This document shows, one piece after another, positions 1-11,264 of a DNA stretch of 43,131 nucleotides. This DNA comes from Lysobacteraceae bacterium. GTDB taxonomy: Bacteria; Pseudomonadota; Gammaproteobacteria; Xanthomonadales; Rhodanobacteraceae. The stretch lies in assembly GCA_018970895.1 (NCBI GenBank), contig JAGWVM010000013.1, positions 1-43,131 on the forward strand, written 5' to 3'. The stretch's first letter is position 1; each line of letters opens with the position of its first letter. Below the pieces are notes generated by a model, which worked only from the letters and a program-made list of their open reading frames with translations, made no database searches and was not told the DNA's origin. The translations under genes were made by a program, and so were the position numbers.

Positions 1-183
1 GCGCTTGATCGCGGTCGCCAGCTGGCGCTGGTAGCGCGCCTTGGTGCCGGTGATGCGGCTCGGCACGATCTTGCCGTTCTCGGTGACGTACTGGCGCAGC
101 GTGTTGAGATCCTTGTAGTCGATCTCCTTCACCTTTTCGGCGGTGAAGCGGCAGAACTTGCGGCGGCGGAAGAACTTGGACAT
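1..183 (-). CDS. rpsR: 30S ribosomal protein S18 (3' part cut by window edge)
   Basis: Reverse-strand translation [61 protein letters not shown] is typical S18; ATG at 183. Confidence 0.95.
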   Translation of the reverse strand, partial: MSKFFRRRKFCRFTAEKVKEIDYKDLNTLRQYVTENGKIVPSRITGTKARYQRQLATAIKR

Positions 184-200
184 GGCTGGTGTGCTCCTGA

Positions 201-623
201 TCAGTCGTCGCTGTCGCGATCGTTGTCGCGGCTGCCGCGACGGTCGTCGCCTTCATTGTCGTCGTCACGGCGACGCGAACCCTTGGCGTCGTCCTTTTCC
301 TTCGACTTGAGGATGAAGGACGGCTCGGTGTCGGCCTCGTCGCGGCGGATGCACAGATGGCGCAGCACGGCATCGTTGAAACGGAAGCCCGACTCGAGCT
401 CGTTCAGCGCGTTCTGGGTGACCTCGATGTTCAGCAGCACATAGTGCGCCTTGGCCAGGTCGACGATCGGGTACGCCAGCTGGCGGCGACCCCAGTCCTC
501 GAGGCGGTGGATCTTGCCGCCGTCGGCCTCGATCAGCGCCTTGTAGCGCTCGATCATTGCCGGCACCTGCTCGCTCTGGTCAGGGTGGACCAGGAACACG
601 ACTTCGTAATGACGCAGGGTCAT
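201..623 (-). CDS. rpsF: 30S ribosomal protein S6
   Basis: [53 protein letters not shown]; start trimmed to internal Met at 623; adjacent to rpsR. Confidence 0.95.
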   Translation of the reverse strand: MTLRHYEVVFLVHPDQSEQVPAMIERYKALIEADGGKIHRLEDWGRRQLAYPIVDLAKAHYVLLNIEVTQNALNELESGFRFNDAVLRHLCIRRDEADTEPSFILKSKEKDDAKGSRRRDDDNEGDDRRGSRDNDRDSDD

Positions 624-803
624 TGTTGGGTAACTCCTTGTGGATGCGGCCTTTTTCGGGCCTGGCAGCCTCCCGTCGGTGCGGTGAGGCAAGGTTCCGC
701 CCGGAGCCTTTCGCTCTGGACAGAAGCGGAATTGTACGGTGCGCCCGGCGGCGACCGCAAGCGATTGATTCGAGGGAAAACGGCGGCAATCCGCCGGGAC
801 CGT

Positions 804-1130
804 TCAGCCGACCGTGAAGCTCTCGCCGCAGCCGCACTCACCGGTGGCGTTGGGATTGTGGAACACGAAGCTGGCGTTGAGCCCCTGCCGCTGGAAGTCG
901 ATCACGGTGCCGTCGACCAGCGGCAGGCTCTTGGCGTCGACCACCACCGGCAGGCCGTCGATCTCGATCACCCGGTCGTCGGCGGCCAGCTCGTCGGCCA
1001 GGTCCACCACGTAGGCGAAGCCCGAGCAGCCGGTGCGCTTCACGCCGAAGCGCACGCCGGGCGCCGTGGGCGTCTGGTCAAGGAAGTGGCGCATCCGCTG
1101 GCTGGCGGCAGGGGTGATCGAAATCGTCAT
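804..1130 (-). CDS. HesB/IscA-type iron-sulfur cluster assembly/insertion protein
   Basis: [17 protein letters not shown]...[10 protein letters not shown]...[12 protein letters not shown], with conserved Cys of the IscA/ErpA/SufA family. Confidence 0.9.
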   Translation of the reverse strand: MTISITPAASQRMRHFLDQTPTAPGVRFGVKRTGCSGFAYVVDLADELAADDRVIEIDGLPVVVDAKSLPLVDGTVIDFQRQGLNASFVFHNPNATGECGCGESFTVG

Positions 1131-1295
1131 GGCGTGCAACCGTTTACGTGGCGACCGGCGCAGGCTCGCGGGTCCGTCGGAACCTACATTATCATGCGGG
1201 ATTGGCCGGTTCCGACCCTCGTCGAGATCCCACCCGGTCATCACTTCCCACAATCCAGGCGTCCAGATGCGGCGCCGCAGCAGGAGTTTCAATCC

Positions 1296-2711
<1,416 letters not shown>

Positions 2712-2731
2712 CCTTCGCGAGTCCCCGACGC

Positions 2732-3526
2732 ATGCGCCTGCTGTCCAAGCTCCCTGCCCTGCTCATCGCCCTGGCCCTGTGCCTGGCGCTGGGCGCCTGC
2801 CACAGCGCCAAGGTGTTCGTCCCGCCGAACCTGCGCCCGCCGTCCGACAGCGGCGACGCGCTGAAAACCGCCCGGCAACGCCTGCAGGACGCCACGCCGT
2901 GCTGCACCAGCTTCGCGGACTTCTCCTACCGCACCCTGCTGCCGTGGCGGCCGAAGAAATTCGAACTGGGCCCCAACAGCCCGGTCGCCAACCTCAACGG
3001 CGTGCGCAGCCACTTCCTCGCGTTCAAGCTCCCGCCGGACCTGAAGATGCCCTACCGCGTGGCGATCAAGTCCGAATTGAACGGGCGCTGGCTGCACTCG
3101 GCCTACCTGTTCGCACCGACCACGGTGGTCCTCGATGACGCGTTCCAGCCGATCGACGGCAAGGACATCCCGCTGTGCGAATACATGGGCTGGAGCAAGT
3201 CCAGCACCGGCGCGTTCGGCAGCGCCACCATCGACAACCCCAAGGCGCGGTATCTGGTGATCTACTCCTCCGGCGACCAGCAATCGAGCGACACCTACTG
3301 GGAGCAGTCGCCCGCCGCGTTCTCGGCCGAGGCGCCGGTGAACATGACCTCCAAAGGCAGCTTCAAGATTCCGCACGGGCCCGACGGCAAGATCTGGGTC
3401 GGCCTGATGAACGACAGCTACAAGACCGCCGTTGACCAGGCCGTCTGCGGCGAGGCGCCGAAAGGCGACGGCCTGCTCAAGACGCTGAGCACGCTGCCCA
3501 GCCACTGGATCGGGAGCACCAACTGA
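2732..3526 (+). CDS. MalM-like lipoprotein
   Basis: Lipobox LALGAC; CCTSFADFSYRTLLPW... and SAYLFAPTTVVLDDAFQPI resemble the MalM (maltose operon periplasmic protein) family. Confidence 0.6.
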   Translation: MRLLSKLPALLIALALCLALGACHSAKVFVPPNLRPPSDSGDALKTARQRLQDATPCCTSFADFSYRTLLPWRPKKFELGPNSPVANLNGVRSHFLAFKLPPDLKMPYRVAIKSELNGRWLHSAYLFAPTTVVLDDAFQPIDGKDIPLCEYMGWSKSSTGAFGSATIDNPKARYLVIYSSGDQQSSDTYWEQSPAAFSAEAPVNMTSKGSFKIPHGPDGKIWVGLMNDSYKTAVDQAVCGEAPKGDGLLKTLSTLPSHWIGSTN

Positions 3527-3849
3527 TGTCGCTGGGTCTGGTCTACCTGGGCCTGCTGCTGGGCGGCGTGGCCAGCTTCCTGCTGCACTACCTGGCGCTG
3601 GGCCGGCTGGCCAGCCGGCTGCGGCAGCAGCACCCGGACAAGTGGAAGATCATCGCGCAGGACGAGCGCGGTCTCGCCGTCAGCACGCCGATGCGCTGGA
3701 TCCGCCTGCAGAACGCGCTGCGTTCGCCGGTGCTGCCCGCGCTGGAGGATCCGGTGCTCAACCGCTGGCGACGGTTGTGGCGGATCTTTCCCCTGCTCGC
3801 CTGGGCGTTCCTGATCGCGGCCTTCGCGCTGCGATGGATCGCCCGCTGA
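3526..3849 (+). CDS. small membrane protein (two predicted TM segments)
   Basis: 107 aa, hydrophobic N- and C-terminal segments; start codon overlaps stop of preceding gene. Confidence 0.6.
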   Translation: MSLGLVYLGLLLGGVASFLLHYLALGRLASRLRQQHPDKWKIIAQDERGLAVSTPMRWIRLQNALRSPVLPALEDPVLNRWRRLWRIFPLLAWAFLIAAFALRWIAR

Positions 3850-3871
3850 TCCGGACCGGAGAAATCACTCG

Positions 3872-4660
3872 ATGCAACTGAGCCTGGAAGGACGACACGC
3901 CCTGGTCTGCGGCGCCTCGCAGGGCATCGGGCGCGCTTCGGCGATTGAACTGGCCCGTCTGGGTGCCCGCGTCACCCTGCTGGCGCGCTCGGCCGACGTG
4001 CTCGAGGCCGAAGCGCAGGCCCTGCCCCGACCGCACGACCAGGCGCACGACTGGCGCGCGGTGGACATGGCCGACACCACCGCGCTGGCTGCGTTCGCGC
4101 GCGACCTGGTCGCGGGCGGACCGGTGCACATGCTGGTGAACAACACCGGCGGTCCCGCCGCCGGCACGGCGCACGAGGCAGCTCCGGCCGCCTACGAGGC
4201 CGCGTTCCGACAGCACCTGCTGGCGGCGCAGACCCTGCTGCAGGCCGTGCTGCCAGGCATGCGTGCGGACGGCTTCGGACGACTGGTCAACGTGATCTCC
4301 ACCTCGGTCAAGGAACCGATCCCCGGGCTCGGCGTGTCCAACACGATCCGCGCGGCGATGGCCGGCTGGGCCAAGACCCTGGCCGCCGAGCTCGCCCCCG
4401 ACGGCATCACGGTGAACAACGTGTTGCCGGGTTACACGCGCACGGCGCGCCTGGACGGCCTGCTCGCGGCGCAGGCCGCTGCGTCCGGCCGCCCGGTTGA
4501 TGCGATCGCCGATGAACTGGCCGCCACGATCCCCGCACGCCGCTTCGGCGACGCCGCGGAGGTAGCCGCGGTGGTGGCCTTCCTCTGCACCCCGGCCGCC
4601 GCCTACGTCACCGGCACCAGCATTCCGGTCGACGGCGGCCGCACCCGCGCGCTCAGCTGA
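3872..4660 (+). CDS. SDR family oxidoreductase
   Basis: GASQGIGRASAIELARLGARVTLLAR Rossmann motif; C-term YVTGTSIPVDGGRTRALS. Confidence 0.9.
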   Translation: MQLSLEGRHALVCGASQGIGRASAIELARLGARVTLLARSADVLEAEAQALPRPHDQAHDWRAVDMADTTALAAFARDLVAGGPVHMLVNNTGGPAAGTAHEAAPAAYEAAFRQHLLAAQTLLQAVLPGMRADGFGRLVNVISTSVKEPIPGLGVSNTIRAAMAGWAKTLAAELAPDGITVNNVLPGYTRTARLDGLLAAQAAASGRPVDAIADELAATIPARRFGDAAEVAAVVAFLCTPAAAYVTGTSIPVDGGRTRALS

Positions 4661-4664
4661 CGCC

Positions 4665-5456
4665 ATGCCCGAAGGTCCCGAGATCCGCCGCGCTGCCGAT
4701 GCCCTCGCCAGGGCTGTCGTCGGTGAGCCACTTGTGCAGGCATGGTTCGCGCCGCCGGCACTTCAGCGCTACGGGAAAAAGCTGGCCGGCCACCACATCG
4801 AGGCGATCACCCCTCACGGCAAGGCGCTGCTCACCCGCTTCGACAACGGGCTGACGCTTTACTCGCACAACCAGCTCTACGGCGTCTGGCGCGTGGCAAA
4901 CGCCGGCGAGCGTCCGGCCACCGGGCGCAGCCTGCGGGTGGCACTGGAGACGGCGCGCAAGGCGATCCTGCTGTACAGCGCCACCGACATCGAGATGTGG
5001 CCGACCGCGCAGGTGCACGAGCATCCGTTCCTGCAGCGGATCGGACCGGATGCGCTCGATCCCGCGCTCGATGCGGCTGCTGTCGAGTCGCGGCTGCGGG
5101 ATCCCCTCTTCACGCGACGCCGGCTCGGCGCGCTGCTGCTGGACCAGGCCTTCGTCGCCGGCCTGGGCAACTACCTGCGGGTGGAGATCCTGTGGGAAGC
5201 CGGGCTGGACCACGATCGCCGCCCGTGCGACCTGGACGACACCGAGCGCGCCCTGCTGGCCGAGGCCATCCTGGACCTGCCACGCCGGTCCTATCGCACC
5301 CGCGGCCGGCGCGGCGCCGGTCACCTGCAGGACACCCCGTTCCGCTTCCGCGCGTACGAGCGCGCGGGCGAACCCTGCGAGCGCTGCCTCACGCCGATCG
5401 AGAAGTCGATGGTGGCGAGCCGGCCGTTCTACGCCTGCCCGCGCTGCCAGCGCTGA
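4665..5456 (+). CDS. nei: endonuclease VIII (Fpg/Nei family DNA glycosylase)
   Basis: MPEGPEIRRAADAL N-terminus; C-terminal zinc finger CERCLTPIEKSMVASRPFYACPRCQR. Confidence 0.92.
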   Translation: MPEGPEIRRAADALARAVVGEPLVQAWFAPPALQRYGKKLAGHHIEAITPHGKALLTRFDNGLTLYSHNQLYGVWRVANAGERPATGRSLRVALETARKAILLYSATDIEMWPTAQVHEHPFLQRIGPDALDPALDAAAVESRLRDPLFTRRRLGALLLDQAFVAGLGNYLRVEILWEAGLDHDRRPCDLDDTERALLAEAILDLPRRSYRTRGRRGAGHLQDTPFRFRAYERAGEPCERCLTPIEKSMVASRPFYACPRCQR

Positions 5457-5535
5457 GGCTCACTGCCTCGGTTACCATGGCGGCCCCAAGCGCAGGGCGT
5501 CCCGTCGCCTGACGGCGCGCCCGCCGAGGACTCCG

Positions 5536-6207
5536 ATGAGTTACAACCCGCTGCAGGACCTGATCGACAGCAACCGGCGCTGGTCTGCCCAGGTCCGCGA
5601 GGCCGATCCGGCTTTCTTCCAGCGGCTCGCCCAGCAGCAATCGCCCCGCTACCTGTGGATCGGCTGTTCCGACTCGCGCGTGCCCGCCACGCAGATCGTC
5701 GACCTGCCGCCGGGCGAGATCTTCGTGCAGCGCAACGTGGCCAACGTGGTCTCGCACACCGACCTGAACTGCCTGAGCACCATCCAGTTCGCCGTCGACG
5801 TGCTCAAGGTGGAGCACATCATCGTGGTCGGTCATTACGGCTGCGGCGGCGTGCAGGCGGTGCTCGACCAGCGCCGGATGGGACTGGTCGACAACTGGCT
5901 GCGCCATGTCGGCGACGTGGCGCAGAAGCACCACGGCATGCTGTCGGGGCTGCAGGACATGACCGACCGCAACGTGCGCCTGTGCGAACTCAACGCGCTG
6001 GAGCAGGCGGTCAACGTGTGCCACACGACGATGGTGATGGATGCCTGGGAGCGTGGCCAGGAGCTCAACGTGCACGCCTGGTGCTACAGCCTCACCAACG
6101 GCCACATGAACGACCTCGGCATGCACGTGCGCAGCCACGAGGCGATCTGGCCGACCTACCGCGAGGCGCTCGAGCGCCTCACGCGCCGGGTCGGCGAACC
6201 GGACTGA
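5536..6207 (+). CDS. can: beta-carbonic anhydrase
   Basis: YLWIGCSDSRVPATQIVDLPPGEIFVQRNVANVV...VVGHYGCGGVQAVL; start trimmed to ATG 5536. Confidence 0.95.
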   Translation: MSYNPLQDLIDSNRRWSAQVREADPAFFQRLAQQQSPRYLWIGCSDSRVPATQIVDLPPGEIFVQRNVANVVSHTDLNCLSTIQFAVDVLKVEHIIVVGHYGCGGVQAVLDQRRMGLVDNWLRHVGDVAQKHHGMLSGLQDMTDRNVRLCELNALEQAVNVCHTTMVMDAWERGQELNVHAWCYSLTNGHMNDLGMHVRSHEAIWPTYREALERLTRRVGEPD

Positions 6208-6232
6208 CTCCGCCGCGCCCGGGTGGCGCGCT

Positions 6233-7021
6233 TCAGGGCTGCAGGCAGCAGCGCAGCAGTTCGCCGATCAGCGTCTGCACCGCAGCGGCGCGGTCGGCGC
6301 GGTAGTCCAGCGTGGACTCGTCCATGTAGTTGCACTGCGCCAGTTCGAGCTGCACCGCCTGCACGCCGTCGTCCGGCCGACCGTAGTGGCGGGTGATGTA
6401 GCCCCCCTTGAAGCGCCCGTCCACCACGTGGGTATGCGTCGTCTGGGCGGCCAGCCGGTCGGCCAGGCGCTGCCGCAGCCCGCCGCTGCAGCTCGCGCCA
6501 TCGGCCGTGCCGAGGTTGAAGTCGGGCAGGCGACCGTCGAACAGCAAGGGCACCACGCTGCGGATGGAATGGCCCTCCCACAGCACGGCCCGCCCGTGCA
6601 CGGCCTTCAGGCGCACCAGCTCGTCCCGCAGCGCAAGGTGATAGGGGCGCCAGAAGGCCTCGACGCGGCGTGCGATGTCCTGCGCGTCGGGTTCGGCCCC
6701 GTCGGCATACAGCGGCGTACCGTCGAAGCCGATGGTCGGTACCAGCCCGGTCTCGCGGCGCCCGGGATACAGCGCCTGGCCGTCGGCCGGCCGGTTGAGG
6801 TCCACCACATAGCGCGACATCAACGGACGCAGCACGCTGGCGCCCAGCGCTTCGGCCAGCGGCGCGTAGAGCCGGCCGACATGCCAGTCGGTATCCACCG
6901 AACGCCGGGCCGCCGGAAGCATGCGCGCGGCGATGTCGTCGGGAATCGTGCTGCCGTCGTGCGGGAGGCTGATCAGCAGCGGCGCCGTGCCGTGCTCGAG
7001 GGTGAAGATCGGGTGCTCCAT
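6233..7021 (-). CDS. N-formylglutamate amidohydrolase/deformylase family protein
   Basis: MEHPIFTLEHGTAPLLISLPHDGSTIP...DTDWHVGRLY...SRYVVDLNRP...WEGHSIRS. Confidence 0.88.
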   Translation of the reverse strand: MEHPIFTLEHGTAPLLISLPHDGSTIPDDIAARMLPAARRSVDTDWHVGRLYAPLAEALGASVLRPLMSRYVVDLNRPADGQALYPGRRETGLVPTIGFDGTPLYADGAEPDAQDIARRVEAFWRPYHLALRDELVRLKAVHGRAVLWEGHSIRSVVPLLFDGRLPDFNLGTADGASCSGGLRQRLADRLAAQTTHTHVVDGRFKGGYITRHYGRPDDGVQAVQLELAQCNYMDESTLDYRADRAAAVQTLIGELLRCCLQP

Positions 7022-7134
7022 CGGCACAGTGTAGCGGCGCGCCGGCGCGCGCGATCCGGCACGAGGGCGGGCCGGCCCGACAGGCACGCAACGATTCATC
7101 CCATGCAGGGGTACCCGCCGCTTGCGCCACACGG

Positions 7135-7172
7135 ATTACGGTCGTAATCTCGATACGAATTACATTCGTAAT
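7135..7172. promoter_or_regulatory. tandem BlaI/MecI-type operator dyads upstream of blaI-like gene
   Basis: ATTACGGTCGTAAT (7135-7148) and ATTACATTCGTAAT (7159-7172), both ATTAC-N4-GTAAT, centres 24 bp apart; also perfect inverted repeat TACGAAT-TAC-ATTCGTA (7154-7170). Confidence 0.75.
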
Positions 7173-7187
7173 CCTTGGGAGCCCACG

Positions 7188-7571
7188 ATGACCGAGTCGC
7201 CGCCCAGCATCACCGACGCCGAGAGCCAGGTCATGACCGTGCTGTGGGACCAGGCCCCGCGCAGCTCGGAAGAGATCGTGGCCGCGCTAGCCGACACCGG
7301 CTGGCACGAAAAGACCATCCGTACCCTGCTCAACCGCCTGCTCGGCAAGCGGGCGGTGGCCGCGGACCGCGACGGTCGCCGCTACCAGTACCGGCCGCTG
7401 CTCAGCCGCGAGCAGTGGCAGTCGCAGGAGAGCCGCAGCCTGCTCGACCGCGTGTTCGGCGGGCGCGTGGCACCGCTGCTGGCGCACTTCAGCCGCCACG
7501 AGAAACTCAGCGACAAGGACATCGCCGAGCTGCGCGCACTGATCGACGCGATCGACCGCAAGGAGCACTGA
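7188..7571 (+). CDS. BlaI/MecI/CopY family transcriptional repressor
   Basis: ITDAESQVMTVLWDQAPRSSEEIVAAL...WHEKTIRTLLNRLLGKRAVAADRDGRRYQYRPL. Confidence 0.93.
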   Translation: MTESPPSITDAESQVMTVLWDQAPRSSEEIVAALADTGWHEKTIRTLLNRLLGKRAVAADRDGRRYQYRPLLSREQWQSQESRSLLDRVFGGRVAPLLAHFSRHEKLSDKDIAELRALIDAIDRKEH

Positions 7572-7572
7572 G

Positions 7573-8811
7573 ATGGCCGCCGTCCTGCTCGACGTCACCC
7601 TGGGACTGGCCGTCGCGCTCGCCCTGCGCCGCCCGGTACGGCGCCTGCTGGGCGCCGGCCCGGCCTTCACGCTGTGGCTGTGGCCGTTGCTGCTTGCCTT
7701 CGTGCCATGGCTGCCGATGCGGGCGATGCCGGCGTATGCGCTGCCGCCGGTGCTGGCGCAGGCCCGTGCAAGCGCTGCCGCCGCGTTCGCGACAACGCCC
7801 CGCATCCACGACATCTGGCTGCTGCTGTGGAGCGCAGGCGCCGTCGTCGCACTGCTGCGACTCGCCATCGCCTACGTCCGGCTGCGACGTGCGGCCCGGC
7901 CTGTACCGACGGTGCTGCAGGCGCAGGTGGCCGAGGTGGCGCCCGGGCTGGATCCGCGTCGGCTGCGCCTCCACCCGCAGGGGCCGGCCGTGCTGTGGGC
8001 ACCACGCAGCCTGGTGCTGCTTCCGGCCGGGTTCGCCCGCGACAGCGACCCGGCGCGCATGCGGATGGTGCTCGCCCACGAATGCACCCACCTGCGCCGC
8101 CACGATCCGCTGTGGTCCCTGCTGGCGGAGATCGCCGCCGCCCTCCTTTGGTTCCACCCGCTGGCCTGGCTGGCCCTGCCGCGGTTCCGCCTCGACCAGG
8201 AACTGGCCTGCGACGAGCGCACCCTTCGCTCGGGCGATACCGATGCCGCGGCGTACGCACGCACCCTGCTTTCCAGCACCGGCATGGACGTTTCGCCGGT
8301 GCTGATCCCCTGGCTCGCCGAGCCGCAGCTGAAGGAACGACTGACCATGATCCGACGCCATCGCACCCGCACCCCGCTTCGCATCGCCGGCACGCTCGGC
8401 CTGGCATTGGCCGGCACCGGTCTCGCCCTGGCAGCACGCACCATGCCCCAGGCACCGGCAGGCGCCTCACAGGACATCGCCTTCAATGCCCGCGTGCAGC
8501 CGCACTATCCCAAAGCCTCCATCGCGAACAAGGAGCAAGGCACGGTGGTGCTAAAGATCCTGGTCAACCCAGACGGCTCGGTGAAACAGGTCGACTACGA
8601 CCCCAAGGGCAGCAGCACCACGTCCGGCAACCTGATCGCCGCCGCCAGCGAGGCGGCGATGCAATGGCACTTCAACCCGGCCATGCGCGGCGGCCACGCC
8701 ATCGAGAGCTACGCCCGGGTCCCGGTCACCTTTTCGCTGGACGAATCACCCACGCCCGTCAGCAAGGCCGAAGCCGAGAAAAAAGCTTCGGAATATGCAA
8801 AAAATCGCTGA
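7573..8811 (+). CDS. BlaR1/M56 family metallopeptidase with C-terminal TonB domain
   Basis: HECTHLRRHDPLW and ELACDERTL motifs of M56; C-terminal QPHYPKASIANKEQGTVVLKILVNPDGSVKQV...AAMQWHFNP TonB-like domain. Confidence 0.88.
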   Translation: MAAVLLDVTLGLAVALALRRPVRRLLGAGPAFTLWLWPLLLAFVPWLPMRAMPAYALPPVLAQARASAAAAFATTPRIHDIWLLLWSAGAVVALLRLAIAYVRLRRAARPVPTVLQAQVAEVAPGLDPRRLRLHPQGPAVLWAPRSLVLLPAGFARDSDPARMRMVLAHECTHLRRHDPLWSLLAEIAAALLWFHPLAWLALPRFRLDQELACDERTLRSGDTDAAAYARTLLSSTGMDVSPVLIPWLAEPQLKERLTMIRRHRTRTPLRIAGTLGLALAGTGLALAARTMPQAPAGASQDIAFNARVQPHYPKASIANKEQGTVVLKILVNPDGSVKQVDYDPKGSSTTSGNLIAAASEAAMQWHFNPAMRGGHAIESYARVPVTFSLDESPTPVSKAEAEKKASEYAKNR

Positions 8812-8869
8812 TTTGAAAGTGTTTTGATGCGTTTGGTAGGCTCACGCCATCCGAGTACGGGCCGACCGC

Positions 8870-9439
8870 ATGATGCCGCTCACCACCGCCTCGCCAGATC
8901 ACCCCGCACGGCCATCCGGTCGCTGGGCACTCGGCGCGCTCGCATGTCTTGCACTGGCCGCCTGCTCCAGCGCCCCGCACCGCCGCGAGCCGACGTTCAA
9001 GGCCTCCCATTCCGACCTCGCCGACCTGCCCGCGCGCGCGCCCTCGGCGGCCACGGCGCAGGTCGCCAACGACGTGCTGTTCCGGGCCATGGCGCTGGTC
9101 GGCACGCCGTACAAGTGGGGTGGCAACACGCCGGAAACCGGATTCGACTGCAGCGGTCTGGTCGACTACATCTACCGCCATGCGGCCGACATCCTGCTGC
9201 CGCACAGCTCGCGCGAGATGGCGGCGCTGGACGGGCGCAAGATCCGGCGCATGACCGACCTGGCCAGCGGCGACCTGGTGTTCTTCGGCAGCCGCGGGGA
9301 CGTCAGCCACGTCGGCGTCTACGTGGGCAAGGGCCGCTTCGTGCACGCGCCCAACAGCGGCGGCACGGTGCGGCTGGACGACATCGACGGTCCTTACTGG
9401 CGCGACCACTTCGAGTTCGGCAAGCGACTGCTGGACTGA
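8870..9439 (+). CDS. C40 (NlpC/P60) family peptidase lipoprotein
   Basis: Lipobox LALAAC; GTPYKWGGNTPETGFDCSGLVDYIYRH...GDLVFFGSRGDVSHVGVYVGKGRFVHAPNSGGTVRLD. Confidence 0.92.
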   Translation: MMPLTTASPDHPARPSGRWALGALACLALAACSSAPHRREPTFKASHSDLADLPARAPSAATAQVANDVLFRAMALVGTPYKWGGNTPETGFDCSGLVDYIYRHAADILLPHSSREMAALDGRKIRRMTDLASGDLVFFGSRGDVSHVGVYVGKGRFVHAPNSGGTVRLDDIDGPYWRDHFEFGKRLLD

Positions 9440-9462
9440 GCGGACGTTTGCGACGGCAAAAA

Positions 9463-9486
9463 AAACGGCGCCCGAGGGCGCCGTTT
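9463..9486. terminator. bidirectional intrinsic terminator
   Basis: AAACGGCGCC-CGAG-GGCGCCGTTT between convergent genes, flanked by A-run on the left. Confidence 0.85.
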
Positions 9487-9507
9487 CCATCTTTCGGGAG
9501 GGCAGCC

Positions 9508-9993
9508 TCAGTGGGCCGCGGCGCCCGGCGGGTGCGCGTGGCCGTGCTGGATCTCTTCCTCGGTCCCCTCGCGCACCTCGTTGATGCTGACGTCGAAGAC
9601 GAGGGTCTTGCCGGCCATCGGGTGGTTCAGGTCCACGTCCACCGTGGTCATCCCCACCTTGTGCACCACCACCACGCGTTGACCGCCCTGCTTGAGCGCC
9701 AGCGTCGTGGCCATGCCCGGCTTGAGCTTGTTGCCCTGCTGGAAGTACTTCTTCGGCACGCGCTGGATCTGGCCTTCCTGGCGCTCGCCGTAGCCTTCGG
9801 ACGGCGGCACCTCGACCTGGAAGGACTCGCCCGCCTCGCGCTCTTCCAGCGACTTCTCCAGCCCCGGGATCAGCTGGCCGTGGCCAAGCAGGATCCACAA
9901 CGGCTCGTTGCCGTCCAGCGAGCTTTCCACCTTCTCGCCGTCCACCGTGAGGGTGTAGTGCAGCGAGATCACCTTGTCCTTGCCAGCCTTCAT
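9508..9993 (-). CDS. slyD: FKBP-type peptidyl-prolyl cis-trans isomerase, SlyD-like
   Basis: MKAGKDKVISLHYTLTVDGEKVESS...LGHGQLIPGLEKSLEEREAGESFQVEVPPSEGYGER...DLNHPMAGKTLVFDVSI. Confidence 0.9.
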   Translation of the reverse strand: MKAGKDKVISLHYTLTVDGEKVESSLDGNEPLWILLGHGQLIPGLEKSLEEREAGESFQVEVPPSEGYGERQEGQIQRVPKKYFQQGNKLKPGMATTLALKQGGQRVVVVHKVGMTTVDVDLNHPMAGKTLVFDVSINEVREGTEEEIQHGHAHPPGAAAH

Positions 9994-10031
9994 GTCGGTC
10001 TCTTTCGGATCGTGCAAAGCGCGCGATTGTA

Positions 10032-11264
10032 TCAGCCCTGCCCGCCGCCGAAGCGCACGCCCCGGACCTCCGGCCCAAGCCAGGCCAGCAGCGCCAGCAG
10101 CACCGCCACCGCGGCCATCCACGGCGCCATCACCGCGGCGTAGTTGCCGCCGTTTGCCTCGGCCAGCCAGGCCTGCGCGTAGGCCGTGCTGGCCGCCAGC
10201 AGGTTGCCGAGCTGGTAGGCGAAGCCGGGCAGCGTGCCGCGCACCTCGTCCGGCGACATCTCGTTGAGGAACGAGGGCACCACGCCCCAGGCGCCCTGCA
10301 CCATCACCTGGATCAGGAACGCCCCGAGGCCCAACGTCACCAGCGAACCGCCGAAGGCCCACAGCGGAATGCAGGGCAGCGCCAGCAAGGCCGCCACCAC
10401 CATCGCCCGGCGCCGCCCGACCCGCTCCGACCACGCGCCGAAGGCCAGGCCGCCGACGATCGCGCCGGCATTGAGCAGCATGGTCAGCAGGGTCACCTCG
10501 CCGGTACCCAGGTGCAGCTGCGCCTTCAGGAAGGTCGGGTACATGTCCTGCGAGCCGTGGCTGAACATGTTGAACGCGGCCATCAGCAGCATCATGTAGA
10601 CCAGCCGCTTCCAGTGCCCCTGCATCGCGTCGAGGACGTGGCGCGGCTGGCCGGCCTGGCGGTGTGCCTCCCACACCGGCGACTCCGGCACCCGGGCGCG
10701 CAGGTACAGCACCAGCAGCGCCGGCAGCGCGCCGACCACGAACATCGCCCGCCAGCCCAGCCCGAACACGCCGAACACCAGCCAGTAGGCCAGCGCCCCC
10801 AGGAAATAGCCGCAGGGATACCCGCTCTGCAGCAGCCCGGACACGGCGCCGCGCGACGATGCCGGGATCGACTCCATCACCAGCGACGCGCCGATGCCCC
10901 ACTCGCCGCCCATCGCGATGCCGAACAGGAAGCGCAGCACCAGCAGCGCGTTCAGCGAGGGCGCGAAAGCGCAGGCCAGCTCCAGCGCGGAAAACAGCAG
11001 CACGTCGACCATCAGCACCGGGCGGCGACCGTAGCGGTCGGCCAGCCGCCCGAACAGCAGCGCGCCGATCGGTCGCGCCGCCAGTGTCAGCAGGATGCTG
11101 AAGGCAACCGCCTTGGGCGTGGTGCCGAAGTCCCCCGCGATGTTGCCGATCACGAACACCAGCAGGAAGAAGTCGAAAGCGTCGAGGGTCCAGCCCAGGA
11201 AGCTGGCCAGCACCGTGTGCCGCTGGCGGCTGTCGAGCTGGCGAAACGCGGCGACGAGTGACAT
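10032..11264 (-). CDS. MFS transporter (SHS/sialate-lactate type)
   Basis: GWTLDAFDFFLLVFVIGNIAGDFGTT...LFGRLADRYGRRPVLM...FGIAMGGEWGIGASL; start set to Met at 11264. Confidence 0.9.
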   Translation of the reverse strand: MSLVAAFRQLDSRQRHTVLASFLGWTLDAFDFFLLVFVIGNIAGDFGTTPKAVAFSILLTLAARPIGALLFGRLADRYGRRPVLMVDVLLFSALELACAFAPSLNALLVLRFLFGIAMGGEWGIGASLVMESIPASSRGAVSGLLQSGYPCGYFLGALAYWLVFGVFGLGWRAMFVVGALPALLVLYLRARVPESPVWEAHRQAGQPRHVLDAMQGHWKRLVYMMLLMAAFNMFSHGSQDMYPTFLKAQLHLGTGEVTLLTMLLNAGAIVGGLAFGAWSERVGRRRAMVVAALLALPCIPLWAFGGSLVTLGLGAFLIQVMVQGAWGVVPSFLNEMSPDEVRGTLPGFAYQLGNLLAASTAYAQAWLAEANGGNYAAVMAPWMAAVAVLLALLAWLGPEVRGVRFGGGQG

